DNA from: an uncultured Spartobacteria bacterium
GTDB lineage: Bacteria > Verrucomicrobiota > Verrucomicrobiia > Chthoniobacterales > Terrimicrobiaceae
Length of the DNA: 64,000 bases
Direction of reading: 5' to 3'
NCBI GenBank assembly: GCA_937960895.1
Contig: CALCJD010000119.1
Coordinates: 1 to 64,000, forward strand
Below are positions 26,391 to 34,980 of the stretch, piece by piece; within the stretch, counting starts at the first letter, position 1, and the number at the start of each line of letters is the position of its first letter. The notes beneath the pieces were generated by a model. That model did not search any database. It worked only from the letters and a program-made list of their open reading frames with translations, and had not been told where the DNA came from. A program made the position numbers and the translations under genes.

Positions 26391-27353
26391 TTACAAGCCG
26401 AGCAGGAAATTGAACGCCTTGTCGTGGAAACCCGGCAGACCTTCGTGTCCGAAATCCGGGTAGATGACCGCGTCCTTTTTCCCGGAAATGTTGTTGTAGA
26501 CGGCGAACTGGGTCGACGGCGGACAGATGTTGTCCATGAGGGTGAGCGCCATGAGGGTGTCCGCCTTGATGCGCGGCGCCAGGTTCTTCACGTCGATGTA
26601 GCCGAGCCGGGTGAAAATTTCGTCCTCGCGTTCGTGCAGGGGATCAAAATGGCGGAAGAAGGTCTTCAGTTCCGCGTAGGCATCCTTGGCCAGATCCATT
26701 TCCCACACCCGCTTGTAATCGGAGAGGAAGGGGAAGATGGAAACGCAGCGTTTGATCTGCGGCACCAGGGCGGCACAGGCGATGGAAAGCGCCCCCCCCT
26801 GGGAGCCCCCGATGCAGCCGACCCGCCGGGGATCGATTTCCTCGAATTGCATGACCACCCGGGCCAGTTGGGCGGTGTCGAGGAAGATGCTGCGAAAAAG
26901 AAGTTTTTCCGGGGAATCGTCCAGTCCGCGGATGATATGACCGTTAAGGGTGGTGCCCTTGACGGGGGATTTGTCCTCACTGCGGCCGCCCTGACCGCGG
27001 CAATCGAGCGCCGCCACGGCGATGCCTTCGCCGACGTAGATCAGCTTGTCCTGCCAGTCCCCGCTGTGACCCGTGTAGCCGTGGAAATTCAGAATGGCCG
27101 GGCCCGGTTTCGGGGCGTTTTTCGGGCGAAGGTATTTGGCGTAAATGCGCGCGCCTCCCACGCCGGTGAACCACAGATCAAAAACCTCGGCGTTGCGGGG
27201 CTGGATCGTGCGGTTCGGTTCAAGAACCGGCTCGGGATCGGTCGCCGCGAGTTCGGCGAGAGCCTTGTCCCAATAGGCGTCAAAATCCCCGGGACGCGGG
27301 GAGATTCCGTAATATTCGCGAAGTTCGTGGAGAGGTTTGTCGAGACAGGGCAT
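26391..27353 (-). CDS. Acetylxylan esterase / cephalosporin-C deacetylase family (CE7)
   Basis: This 320-residue alpha/beta hydrolase matches carbohydrate esterase family 7, which removes acetyl groups from xylo-oligosaccharides and cephalosporin C. Family markers are NFHGYTGHSGDW, the RGQGGRS motif at about 119-125 and the nucleophile S184 in GGSQGG. The late LMDNICPP supplies the Asp and GHEG the His. No signal peptide is present, so it acts on imported oligosaccharides. It sits 27 bases downstream of nuoN on the same strand, probably by chance rather than by function. Confidence 0.93.
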   Translation of the reverse strand: MPCLDKPLHELREYYGISPRPGDFDAYWDKALAELAATDPEPVLEPNRTIQPRNAEVFDLWFTGVGGARIYAKYLRPKNAPKPGPAILNFHGYTGHSGDWQDKLIYVGEGIAVAALDCRGQGGRSEDKSPVKGTTLNGHIIRGLDDSPEKLLFRSIFLDTAQLARVVMQFEEIDPRRVGCIGGSQGGALSIACAALVPQIKRCVSIFPFLSDYKRVWEMDLAKDAYAELKTFFRHFDPLHEREDEIFTRLGYIDVKNLAPRIKADTLMALTLMDNICPPSTQFAVYNNISGKKDAVIYPDFGHEGLPGFHDKAFNFLLGL

Positions 27354-27380
27354 ATGGGAAAACGCGGAAGCCGTTTCTGC

Positions 27381-28844
27381 CTAACGCAGGGCCGCCAGGA
27401 TCGGCTCGGGCCATACACCAAAGACGATGATCGCGGCCACCAGAAGGAAGATGATGAACTTGGTCACGGGAGTGACGGAAATGGCCGGGGCGCCATCCGG
27501 AGCCGGCTGCCAATACATGGCCATCACCACCTTGAGATAATAGTAGAAACCGCAGGCCACGGTCAGCGCACCGATTCCCACCAGCACAAACTGGGCGCTC
27601 TGCCAGGCCGCCACGAAGATCAGGAACTTGCCGTAAAAGCCCACCGTGAACGGCAGACCGGCCAGCGACAGCATCGCCACCAGCATGCCGAAGGCCAGCA
27701 CGGGCGAACGGCGGCCCAGACCGGCAAAATCCGCAATTTCGTCACGTCCCGCCACCCTGGCCACCTGCACCAGCACAAAGAAGGCGAGAAAGGTCATGAG
27801 CAGGTAGCCGACGAGATAAAATCCGATGGCCGGCTCGGCATTGGGCGAGGACAGACTGGCCAGCGCGACCAACAGATAACCCGCATGCGCAACGCTCGAA
27901 TAGGCAAGCAGGCGCTTGAGATTGTTCTGCGGCAGGGCGGCCAGATTGCCGTAGAGCAGGGTCAGCCCGGCGAGAATGGCCAGGACGCTGACAATTTTCG
28001 AAGCCCAGGCGGCATCAAGATCCGGCGCAAAGAGGAAGGTCTCCACGACGCGCAGCAGGACGACGAAACCCGCCGCCTTCGAGGCCACGGAAAGATAGGC
28101 CGTCACCGGCGTGGGCGCGCCCTGATACACGTCGGGCACCCAGAATTGAAACGGCGCCGCGGCGATCTTGAATCCCAGCGCCACCAACACCAGACCCAGC
28201 CCGAAGAAGAGGCCGAGCTGGAAGGGGGCCTTCACCCGCGGCACGATTTGCTGAATCCCCTCCAGGGCGGTCTGCCCCGTGACGCCGAAAATCCAGGTGA
28301 TGCCGTAAACGAGGAAGCCGGTGGAAAGCGCTCCAAGGATCAGATATTTGACGCCCGCCTCGAGGCTGCCGTTGTTGCGGCGCATGCTGGCCACGAGGAC
28401 ATAAAAGGTGATCGTCACCAGTTCCAGCGCGACAAAAATCATGATGAAGTCCGCCGCGGACACCATCCACATCAGACCTGCGCAGGCAAACACCGGCAGG
28501 ACAAAAAATTCCCCGACCCCCGCCTGCGGCGTCGCCGAGGGGATAAACCGGGCGTAAACCGGCGCGTAATCCATGGCCAGAATGATGGTCAGCGCCGTCG
28601 CCACGAGCATGAACCGCTTGAAGAACATCCCCAGCGGATCCATGACGTAGAACGCCGGGTTTTCCTGCAGTCCGGAGAAGCCCGTGACAAAAAAGGACAT
28701 CACGAAGACGAATCCCAGCGCCAGCACCGCCGTCCAGCCGATGTGGCGTTTGTCGGCGGCGGGGAAAAAGGATTCCGCCATCAGCAGGAATATGCCGATG
28801 ACCACCACCAGAATCTCGAGGGTAACGGAAGGAATCGCGATCAT
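27381..28844 (-). CDS. nuoN: NADH-quinone oxidoreductase subunit N
   Basis: This 487-residue antiporter-like membrane subunit of respiratory complex I has about 14 helices. The proton-channel core is visible around FQFWVPDVYQGAPTPVTA and the preceding Lys-bearing LGFKIAAAPF. The start at 28844 (MIAIPSVTLEI) overlaps the nuoM stop by 4 bases, and the open frame upstream of it is not membrane-like. It is the last nuo gene of the cluster. Confidence 0.96.
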   Translation of the reverse strand: MIAIPSVTLEILVVVIGIFLLMAESFFPAADKRHIGWTAVLALGFVFVMSFFVTGFSGLQENPAFYVMDPLGMFFKRFMLVATALTIILAMDYAPVYARFIPSATPQAGVGEFFVLPVFACAGLMWMVSAADFIMIFVALELVTITFYVLVASMRRNNGSLEAGVKYLILGALSTGFLVYGITWIFGVTGQTALEGIQQIVPRVKAPFQLGLFFGLGLVLVALGFKIAAAPFQFWVPDVYQGAPTPVTAYLSVASKAAGFVVLLRVVETFLFAPDLDAAWASKIVSVLAILAGLTLLYGNLAALPQNNLKRLLAYSSVAHAGYLLVALASLSSPNAEPAIGFYLVGYLLMTFLAFFVLVQVARVAGRDEIADFAGLGRRSPVLAFGMLVAMLSLAGLPFTVGFYGKFLIFVAAWQSAQFVLVGIGALTVACGFYYYLKVVMAMYWQPAPDGAPAISVTPVTKFIIFLLVAAIIVFGVWPEPILAALR

Positions 28845-30307
28845 GGCTGCATCAGCGCCGGGGCAATGTAGTTGATAAGCACCTGCGGGAGGAATCCGGC
28901 GATCAGGAGAAGCACGAGGAGACCGACCACGCAGAGACGCGGCAGGGTGGCGATTTCGGCAAGGGATTTCCACCGGTCATTCAACGGACCCATGAAAATC
29001 CGACGGTAGGCACGGAGCATATAAACAGCGGAAATCACGACGCCCCACACGGCGACCACGCCGGCGATCTGGAAATTGTTGAACCCTTCGCCCACCGGCG
29101 CGCCGGCCTTGAAGGCCCCGAAGAAAATCAACAGCTCACCCGCGAAGTTCGCGAATCCCGGCAGACCCACCGAGGCCATCGCGGCAAACCCGAAGAGCAG
29201 CCCGAAGGCCGGCATGGGTTTGGCGAGTCCGCCCAGTTCGGAGAATTCCAGCGTGCCGGTGCGCTCGCGCAGTTCGCCGGAGAGGGCAAAGAGCGCGGCG
29301 ACCGAAAGCCCGTGCGCCACCATGGTGAGCGCGGCTCCGGTGAGCCCGATCTGGTTCCAGGCCAGGAGGCCCAGGAAGATGTAGCCCATGTGCATCACGC
29401 TGGAATAGCCCAGCATGAGGTCGAGCTTGCGCTGGGAAATGGTCGCAAGACCCACGTAGAGGATGTTGCCGCAAAGAAGAACGAGCAGCAGGGTGTTGAA
29501 GGGATCCGTCACCTCCGCCGGGAAGATCGGCGTGATGAGGCGCAGGATGCCGTAAAGACCGAACTTCTTCAGCACGCCCGCATGAAGCATCGCGGCCGGA
29601 GCCGGGGCGGAGGCATAGGCCTGGGGCGCCCAGGTGTGGAACGGGAAGAGCGAAACCAGGATGCCAAACCCGAAGAACAGCAGCAGGTAAACCACCGGAC
29701 CGGTCTGCAGGGCGCCCTCCTGCGCCAGTTTCTGCATGATGCGCATGTCGAATGAACGGATGTTCTCCGGCATGCTCAGATAGAGGCCAATCAGACCCAC
29801 GAGCAGGATGAAGCTGCCAAAAGCCAGGTAGACCGTGATCTTCCAGGCCGCCGCGCGCCGGTCCCCCGACCCCCAAATGCCGATGAGGAGGAAGGTCGGA
29901 ATGAGCGCCAGCTCGTGGAACATGTAAAACAGGAAGGCGTCGACCGACGCGAAGGCGCCGATGGCCCCCGCCGAGATCAGAAGCAGCGAACCGTAAAACC
30001 AGTTGGCGTTCCTTTGGGGACTGCGCGCGACGCACACGGCCGCCAGGGTGACGGCGGTCGAGAGCAGCAGCATGGCCACGCTGAGGCCGTCGGCCCCGAG
30101 CGTGAAACCGATCCCCAGCTGCGGCAGCAGCGGGAAGGTGCTGAGAAATTGATAACCTTCATTCGGCTTGCACATGCCGAAGAGGGCCAGCGCACCGAGG
30201 AAGTTGAGGGCGGCGGCAAAGATGGCGGTCCGACGCGAGTTCGGACCGACAATCGCGAAGGCCGCGCCGACGATGGGAATGAGAATCAGGCCAAGCAGAG
30301 GACTCAT
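28841..30307 (-). CDS. nuoM: NADH-quinone oxidoreductase subunit M
   Basis: This 488-residue complex I subunit is one of three Mrp-like proton-pumping modules. It begins with MSPLLGLILIPIVGAA. It carries the conserved core FPFHTWAPQAYASAPAP followed by LHAGVLKKFGLYGILR with the channel lysines, and MELA-type acidic residues in YMFHELALIP. Its start overlaps the nuoL stop by 4 bases. Confidence 0.97.
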   Translation of the reverse strand: MSPLLGLILIPIVGAAFAIVGPNSRRTAIFAAALNFLGALALFGMCKPNEGYQFLSTFPLLPQLGIGFTLGADGLSVAMLLLSTAVTLAAVCVARSPQRNANWFYGSLLLISAGAIGAFASVDAFLFYMFHELALIPTFLLIGIWGSGDRRAAAWKITVYLAFGSFILLVGLIGLYLSMPENIRSFDMRIMQKLAQEGALQTGPVVYLLLFFGFGILVSLFPFHTWAPQAYASAPAPAAMLHAGVLKKFGLYGILRLITPIFPAEVTDPFNTLLLVLLCGNILYVGLATISQRKLDLMLGYSSVMHMGYIFLGLLAWNQIGLTGAALTMVAHGLSVAALFALSGELRERTGTLEFSELGGLAKPMPAFGLLFGFAAMASVGLPGFANFAGELLIFFGAFKAGAPVGEGFNNFQIAGVVAVWGVVISAVYMLRAYRRIFMGPLNDRWKSLAEIATLPRLCVVGLLVLLLIAGFLPQVLINYIAPALMQP

Positions 30308-32142
30308 CGCACGATCAGGAAGTAGATGAGGCCGACCACGCCGGCACCAAAGAAAAAGGCATAAGCCTGAATGTTACCGAATTGCAGGAACCTCAACAAC
30401 ACATAGCCCGAGACCCAAGCAAGGAGACTCGTCACCCGCACCAGCACCAGATCGACCACCCAGCGGTCGGCCCAGCCGCTCAGCCAGGCCAGTCCGCCCT
30501 GGACGTTCTTCACGATCCAGTCATAGACATTGTCGATATAGAAGCGGTTGGCGAAAAACGGAATGGAAAGCGGATCCTTGGCGGCATTGCGGTAGAGCAG
30601 CCAGGCGAGGACGAAGCCGCCGAGGAACATGCCCAGCAGCACCCAGTGGACGAGGTGGCCCACATGCGCCGGTTCCTTGGCGTTCGGGAAGAAGAGGTGT
30701 TCGACCACCGGCCAGCCCCCGCCGATGGCGGCGAGGGAGAGCAGGATGAGCGGGACGAGCATGACCCAGGGCGATTCATGCGCATGCTTGGCATGCTCGC
30801 TGCGCGGCGCCCCGAGGAAGACCACAAACAGCAGACGGAACATGTAGAAGGAGGTCAATCCCGCGGTGATCACGGAGATCCACCCGAGGAGCGGCATTTT
30901 TTCCACCGCCCACACGATGATCAGGTCCTTGCTGTAAAAACCGCTGAAGCCGATGCCGTGGAAGCCGAACCCGGTCAGGGCAAGCGTTCCCGCAATGGTG
31001 CAGAGGAAGGTGATGGGGGTTTTGTTCTTCAGCGCGCCCATCTGCCAGATGTCCTGCTCGTGGTGCATCGCAAGAATGACCGAGCCCGAGCAGAGGAAGA
31101 GGAGGCACTTGAAGAACGCGTGGGTGAAGAGGTGGAACATGGGAACGTCCCACGTGGTGGCCACGCCGACGCCAAGCACCATGTAGCCGAGCTGCGAAAT
31201 GGTCGAATAGGCCAGGATGCGCTTGATGTCGTTCTGCTGCGTGGCCATGAGGGCCGCGACGAAGCAGGTCACGCCGCCGATCCAGGCGATGACCTGAATG
31301 GCGACCGCGGAGGCCAGCATCACCGGGAACACCCGGGCCAGCATGTACACGCCGGCCGCCACCATGGTGGCCGCGTGGAGCAGCGAGGAAACCGGGGTCG
31401 GACCTTCCATGGAGTTGGGAAGCCAGACGTGCAGCGGGAGCTGGGCGGACTTGCCGATTGTGCCGCAGAAGATCGCCACGCAGGCGATGGCGAAATATGT
31501 CGCATGATTTCCGGCCAGTTCCTTCACCGGACCGGCCAGTTCGCCGTTGGGAACGAGCTCGGAAAACATCACCGTGCCCGTGGCGAACCACATCATGAGG
31601 ATGCCGAGCATGAACCCGAAGTCGCCGATGCGGTTCACCAGGAACGCCTGTTTGGAGGCGTCGGCGGCCGAGTCCTTCGAATAGTAGTGCCCGATGAGGA
31701 TGTAGGAGCTCACGCCGACCAACTCCCAGAAGATGAAAATCATCACGAAGTTGTCGGAGAGCACGATGCCGAGCATCGAGAACAGGAAGAGCGAGAGGCC
31801 GGCAAAATACCGCCAGTAGCCCTCCTCCTTCTCCATGTAGCCGATGGAGTAGATGAAAACGAGCGGCGCGATGGTGTTGACCACGACCAGCATCACCTGG
31901 CTGAGCTTGTCGACGGTCAGTCCAATGGGCGCCCGGAAGCCTTCAATGGCGATCCAATCCAGCTGAATGGACCCCGCCGGCGGCTGGAAAAACACCCACC
32001 AGCTCAGGACACCGCACAGGCCGGCGGCGGCAATGGCCAGACCCGCGCTGAGCGGACGGGAAAACTTCCCGAAGAAAAGAATCAGCGCCGCTGCAACGAG
32101 CGGAGCAAAAAGAATGATCCAGCAGGCAGTTGCGACGTCCAT
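30304..32142 (-). CDS. nuoL: NADH-quinone oxidoreductase subunit L
   Basis: This 612-residue subunit is the distal proton-pumping module of complex I. The core LHVWLPNSMEGPTPVS, the preceding GKSAQLPL and the FWELVGVSSYILIG segment are typical. The C-terminal region after about 470 forms the long lateral helix and final membrane helix. Its ATG overlaps the nuoK stop by one base (TGATG). Confidence 0.97.
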   Translation of the reverse strand: MDVATACWIILFAPLVAAALILFFGKFSRPLSAGLAIAAAGLCGVLSWWVFFQPPAGSIQLDWIAIEGFRAPIGLTVDKLSQVMLVVVNTIAPLVFIYSIGYMEKEEGYWRYFAGLSLFLFSMLGIVLSDNFVMIFIFWELVGVSSYILIGHYYSKDSAADASKQAFLVNRIGDFGFMLGILMMWFATGTVMFSELVPNGELAGPVKELAGNHATYFAIACVAIFCGTIGKSAQLPLHVWLPNSMEGPTPVSSLLHAATMVAAGVYMLARVFPVMLASAVAIQVIAWIGGVTCFVAALMATQQNDIKRILAYSTISQLGYMVLGVGVATTWDVPMFHLFTHAFFKCLLFLCSGSVILAMHHEQDIWQMGALKNKTPITFLCTIAGTLALTGFGFHGIGFSGFYSKDLIIVWAVEKMPLLGWISVITAGLTSFYMFRLLFVVFLGAPRSEHAKHAHESPWVMLVPLILLSLAAIGGGWPVVEHLFFPNAKEPAHVGHLVHWVLLGMFLGGFVLAWLLYRNAAKDPLSIPFFANRFYIDNVYDWIVKNVQGGLAWLSGWADRWVVDLVLVRVTSLLAWVSGYVLLRFLQFGNIQAYAFFFGAGVVGLIYFLIVR

Positions 32143-32510
32143 CAGAATTTCAAGCTATCGAGATCCTCTACGTGAGTGGTCTGCCTCGCTCGGAAGAGAG
32201 CCACGATGATCGCCAAGCCCACCGCCACCTCGGCGGCGGCCACGGTGATGATGAAAAACACCAGAATCTGGCCGTTGAAGTTCGGCAGGGGGCCGTTGGG
32301 GTCCAAGTGCGGCTGGAGGGTGGGCAGGAACCGCGAAAACGCCACCAGCGAGAGGTTCGCGGCGTTGAGCATCAGCTCCAGACACATGAAAATGATGATG
32401 ATGTTGCGACGGAGAAGCACCCCGGCCAGGCCGATGGCAAAAAGCAGTCCGCTGACCAGCAGGTAGTGGGTCAGGGAAGGGGTGGCCTCAAGAACGGATG
32501 CGAGCATCAT
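32142..32510 (-). CDS. nuoK: NADH-quinone oxidoreductase subunit K
   Basis: This 122-residue subunit has three membrane helices. The helices hold the conserved acidic residues in IFMCLELMLNAANL and VAAAEVAVGLAI, both needed for proton pumping in the family. An approximately 20-residue loop (SRFLPTLQPHLDPNGPL) between helices 2 and 3 makes it longer than the usual 100 residues. Its ATG overlaps the stop of a 35-codon ORF that separates it from nuoJ. Confidence 0.96.
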   Translation of the reverse strand: MMLASVLEATPSLTHYLLVSGLLFAIGLAGVLLRRNIIIIFMCLELMLNAANLSLVAFSRFLPTLQPHLDPNGPLPNFNGQILVFFIITVAAAEVAVGLAIIVALFRARQTTHVEDLDSLKF

Positions 32511-32614
32511 TTGGGCTCCTTTCCTGATTGCGGAAGGTGGGCGGAAAACGCGGCCGACCGGCCGCCGGGGACCCCCGCCTCATCCGTCATGAAAAATCCG
32601 GTTTCCAGACTCAT
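32507..32614 (-). CDS. 35-residue ORF coupled between nuoJ and nuoK
   Basis: On the minus strand an ATG at 32614 overlaps the nuoJ stop (ATGA). The frame runs 35 codons (MSLETGFFMTDEAGVPGGRS, then AAFSAHLPQSGKEPK) and its TGA overlaps the nuoK ATG. It fills the whole 100-base gap between two complex I genes. The peptide is hydrophilic with no membrane helix. It may be a small accessory peptide, or only a translational bridge that keeps ribosomes moving from nuoJ to nuoK. The double overlap is direct observation; function is unknown. Confidence 0.5.
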   Translation of the reverse strand: MSLETGFFMTDEAGVPGGRSAAFSAHLPQSGKEPK

Positions 32615-33114
32615 TTCAGCTCCTTTTTGCTCAGCAGCACCACGCCCACCGTCGCCACGAGGAGCAGCACGCCGACGACCTGAAAAGGCAGGGTGAAGCT
32701 TTTGAAGAGGGTGACGCCCACACCGACCACGTCGGTGATCGGGCCGGTCAGGGCTTCGCGGGGAATCTCACCGTAGCCGTCCTTGGCAAACACCACGCGG
32801 ACCAGCAGGGAAAGGAAGCCGACCAGCACCAGTCCGCCGCCCGCAAGGGCCGCAAGATTCAGCTTGCGGGTTTTTTCGCTGCGCAGGTCGAGCAGCATGA
32901 TGATGAACAGGAAGAGCACCATCACCGCGCCCGCGTACACCAGCACCTGAATGATTCCGATGAAAAACGCGTCCAGCGAGACGAACAGCGCGGCGAGGCC
33001 GATAAACGACACCACCAGGCTCAAGGCGCTGGCCACCGGGTTGCGCAGGAAGACAACCGCCAGCGCAAACACCAGCATCAGTAACGAGAATGTCCAGAAA
33101 AGAGCGAGCTGCAT
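32611..33114 (-). CDS. nuoJ: NADH-quinone oxidoreductase subunit J
   Basis: This 167-residue membrane subunit of complex I has five helices. The conserved early segment NPVASALSLVVSFIGLAALF and the helix with VLVYAGAVMVLFLFIIML, which carries the bulge seen in the family, identify it. nuoI lies 41 bases upstream on the same strand. Confidence 0.96.
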   Translation of the reverse strand: MQLALFWTFSLLMLVFALAVVFLRNPVASALSLVVSFIGLAALFVSLDAFFIGIIQVLVYAGAVMVLFLFIIMLLDLRSEKTRKLNLAALAGGGLVLVGFLSLLVRVVFAKDGYGEIPREALTGPITDVVGVGVTLFKSFTLPFQVVGVLLLVATVGVVLLSKKELK

Positions 33115-33155
33115 GAATCAGGCCCTGAGGTGATAACAACCGGAGGTCCGGGCGG

Positions 33156-33686
33156 CTACTTTTTTTCGTTCCACTTGTAAACCAGCCCCTCAACGACGCC
33201 GCCCATCTCGTAAAGTTTCTCCTTGTTGTGCTTCATCTGCTCCCGGCTGTAGCCGGTGATGGAGTATTCCTTTTTCAGGAAGATGGCCTGCTCCGGACAG
33301 ACTTCCTCGCAGAACCCGCAGTAGATGCAGCGGATCATGTCGATTTCGAATTCGCGGGGGCGTTTTTCCACCTTGGCCCAGCGGTCATCGGAGGGGATTT
33401 CCATGGGCTTGATGGTGATCGCCCGGGGCGGACAGATGAATTCGCAGAGTTGGCAGGCCACGCAGCGATCCTTGCCGTGTTCGTCCTTCACCAGGGTCGG
33501 AGCCCCCCGGTAGTAGGGCGGCAGGTGGGAATCCCACTTTTCCTCCGGGTACTGCATGGTCACCTTCGTCTTTCCGAGGATGAAGTTCTTGAAATGCTTC
33601 AGCGTGATCGCCAGCCCGGAAAGGACCGCGGGGAGATAGAGCTTCTCCCAGAAAGTGAGTTTCGGACGTTGGACTACGAGCGCCAT
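33156..33686 (-). CDS. nuoI: NADH-quinone oxidoreductase subunit I (2 x 4Fe-4S)
   Basis: This 176-residue ferredoxin-like subunit carries two tetranuclear clusters that pass electrons toward quinone. Both full motifs are present: CVACQLCEFICP and CIYCGFCEEVCP. The start at 33686 (MALVVQRPKL) is preferred because the 23 extra residues of the longer frame are not family-like. It is the first nuo gene here; nuoA-H are not within the next 30 kb to the right. Confidence 0.95.
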   Translation of the reverse strand: MALVVQRPKLTFWEKLYLPAVLSGLAITLKHFKNFILGKTKVTMQYPEEKWDSHLPPYYRGAPTLVKDEHGKDRCVACQLCEFICPPRAITIKPMEIPSDDRWAKVEKRPREFEIDMIRCIYCGFCEEVCPEQAIFLKKEYSITGYSREQMKHNKEKLYEMGGVVEGLVYKWNEKK

Positions 33687-33837
33687 GTGGTTGCCATCGA
33701 AGTAATGAAGAATCCGCGCGACACGCAAGCTCTTATCCCGGAGATTGTGTCTCAAGTGCCTGACAATCGCCGTCGTAGGGAAATGAAAGGCCGGATTTCG
33801 CCCCTATTTGCCCCCTTCCGTCCCGGCATCCGCCCGT

Positions 33838-34917
33838 TCATCGGGAGGCCGACGGCCCGATCCAGCGCTGCACCTGGCGTGACCAGTCGACGGAGACGAC
33901 CGTTTCGAGGATGGCCACGTTGAGGGCCTGGAGGTGGGGAAAATCCGGCCGGCAGGCCATGGCAAAGGTCACATGCAGGGAGGGCAGGGTCACCACCTGC
34001 ACCGTCTCGGGCGCCTCCCGATGGACGACATAACGCAGGTCCACGTCATTGCCGACAAAGGCGGTGATTTGCCCGTCCTCCAGCGCCAGAATGCCGTCCG
34101 TCACGTCCGAAAAGCTCCGAACCGGGATTCCGGCCTCCCGCAGCATTCCCTCGGCCAGGGAGTCGCTGACCGCCCCGTTCCGGAACCGGGTCAGGTCGTG
34201 CAGGCTGGAAACCGAGCGGTTCAGCTCCGCCATGGTGATGCTCGAGGCCACGGAGCCCGTAAAGGCGCTCACCAGCACAATGCCGAGAAACATCCAGACA
34301 AAGGCCAGCGCGCGTCCCGGCAGGGTCTGCGGCGTTTTGTCCCCGTATCCCACGGTGGTCATGGTCACCGCCGCAAACCACAGGGCGGAACCAAACCCGT
34401 GAATCGGCTTCCCACCGAAATGCGTCCGGTGCACCCGGCGTTCCACCAGCCAGAAAACAAAGCTGAAAATCAGCAACAGCCCCAGAATCAGTCCCACGAC
34501 CAGCAAAACCCCGTTGCGAAACACCCCGGCAAGAGCCTCGCCCACGCCGAAAAACGAGGACGACGCGCGGCGGATCGCCGCGGCCCCCGAGGTCACCAGG
34601 TAGGGCTGGGTGAAATCGACCAGCCGTTCCCGCTCGGCGGAGACGTCAATTTCCCCCAGGGCGACATCCAATTCCCCGCGGTGGAGCTTTTCAATCATTT
34701 CCCCAAGCGGCATCTCCACATACTCGTAGGCCAGCCCGAGCTGACCGGAGACGCGTTCCCACAATTCCACGGAGATTCCCTCCCAACGGCCATCCGCACC
34801 TTTCATGGCCAGCGGCGCCCGGGAGAACACCCCCACCCGCAATTTCGGGGCCTCGTCCTCCCCGAAAAGCGGAGAGACAAACGTCAACAATAGCAGGGCA
34901 ACAATCCGGGCGCGCAT
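33838..34917 (-). CDS. GluR0-like ligand-gated potassium channel
   Basis: This 359-residue protein combines a signal peptide (about 1-19), a periplasmic-binding lobe S1 (about 24-115, LRVGVFSRAPLAMKG), a membrane helix (about 135-158), a pore loop with the K+ filter TVGYGD (188-193), a second helix (about 202-222) and lobe S2 (about 230-355). This is the two-lobe, two-helix plan of the prokaryotic glutamate receptor channel GluR0. It should conduct K+ across the inner membrane upon binding a small solute such as an amino acid; the ligand cannot be read from sequence. The start at 34917 places the signal at the N-terminus. It is divergent from the SNF2 gene. Confidence 0.87.
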   Translation of the reverse strand: MRARIVALLLLTFVSPLFGEDEAPKLRVGVFSRAPLAMKGADGRWEGISVELWERVSGQLGLAYEYVEMPLGEMIEKLHRGELDVALGEIDVSAERERLVDFTQPYLVTSGAAAIRRASSSFFGVGEALAGVFRNGVLLVVGLILGLLLIFSFVFWLVERRVHRTHFGGKPIHGFGSALWFAAVTMTTVGYGDKTPQTLPGRALAFVWMFLGIVLVSAFTGSVASSITMAELNRSVSSLHDLTRFRNGAVSDSLAEGMLREAGIPVRSFSDVTDGILALEDGQITAFVGNDVDLRYVVHREAPETVQVVTLPSLHVTFAMACRPDFPHLQALNVAILETVVSVDWSRQVQRWIGPSASR

Positions 34918-34980
34918 GGGACCAACCCGATGTAACCGCGAATTTCCGTCCTGGGGAGAGCAAAACGGACCGTCCCGCCT

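Noticed and set aside
26298..28871. 857-codon open frame antisense to the esterase and nuoN
   Set aside because: The translation is rich in His, Gly, Arg and Gln without any domain, and both genes under it are certain.
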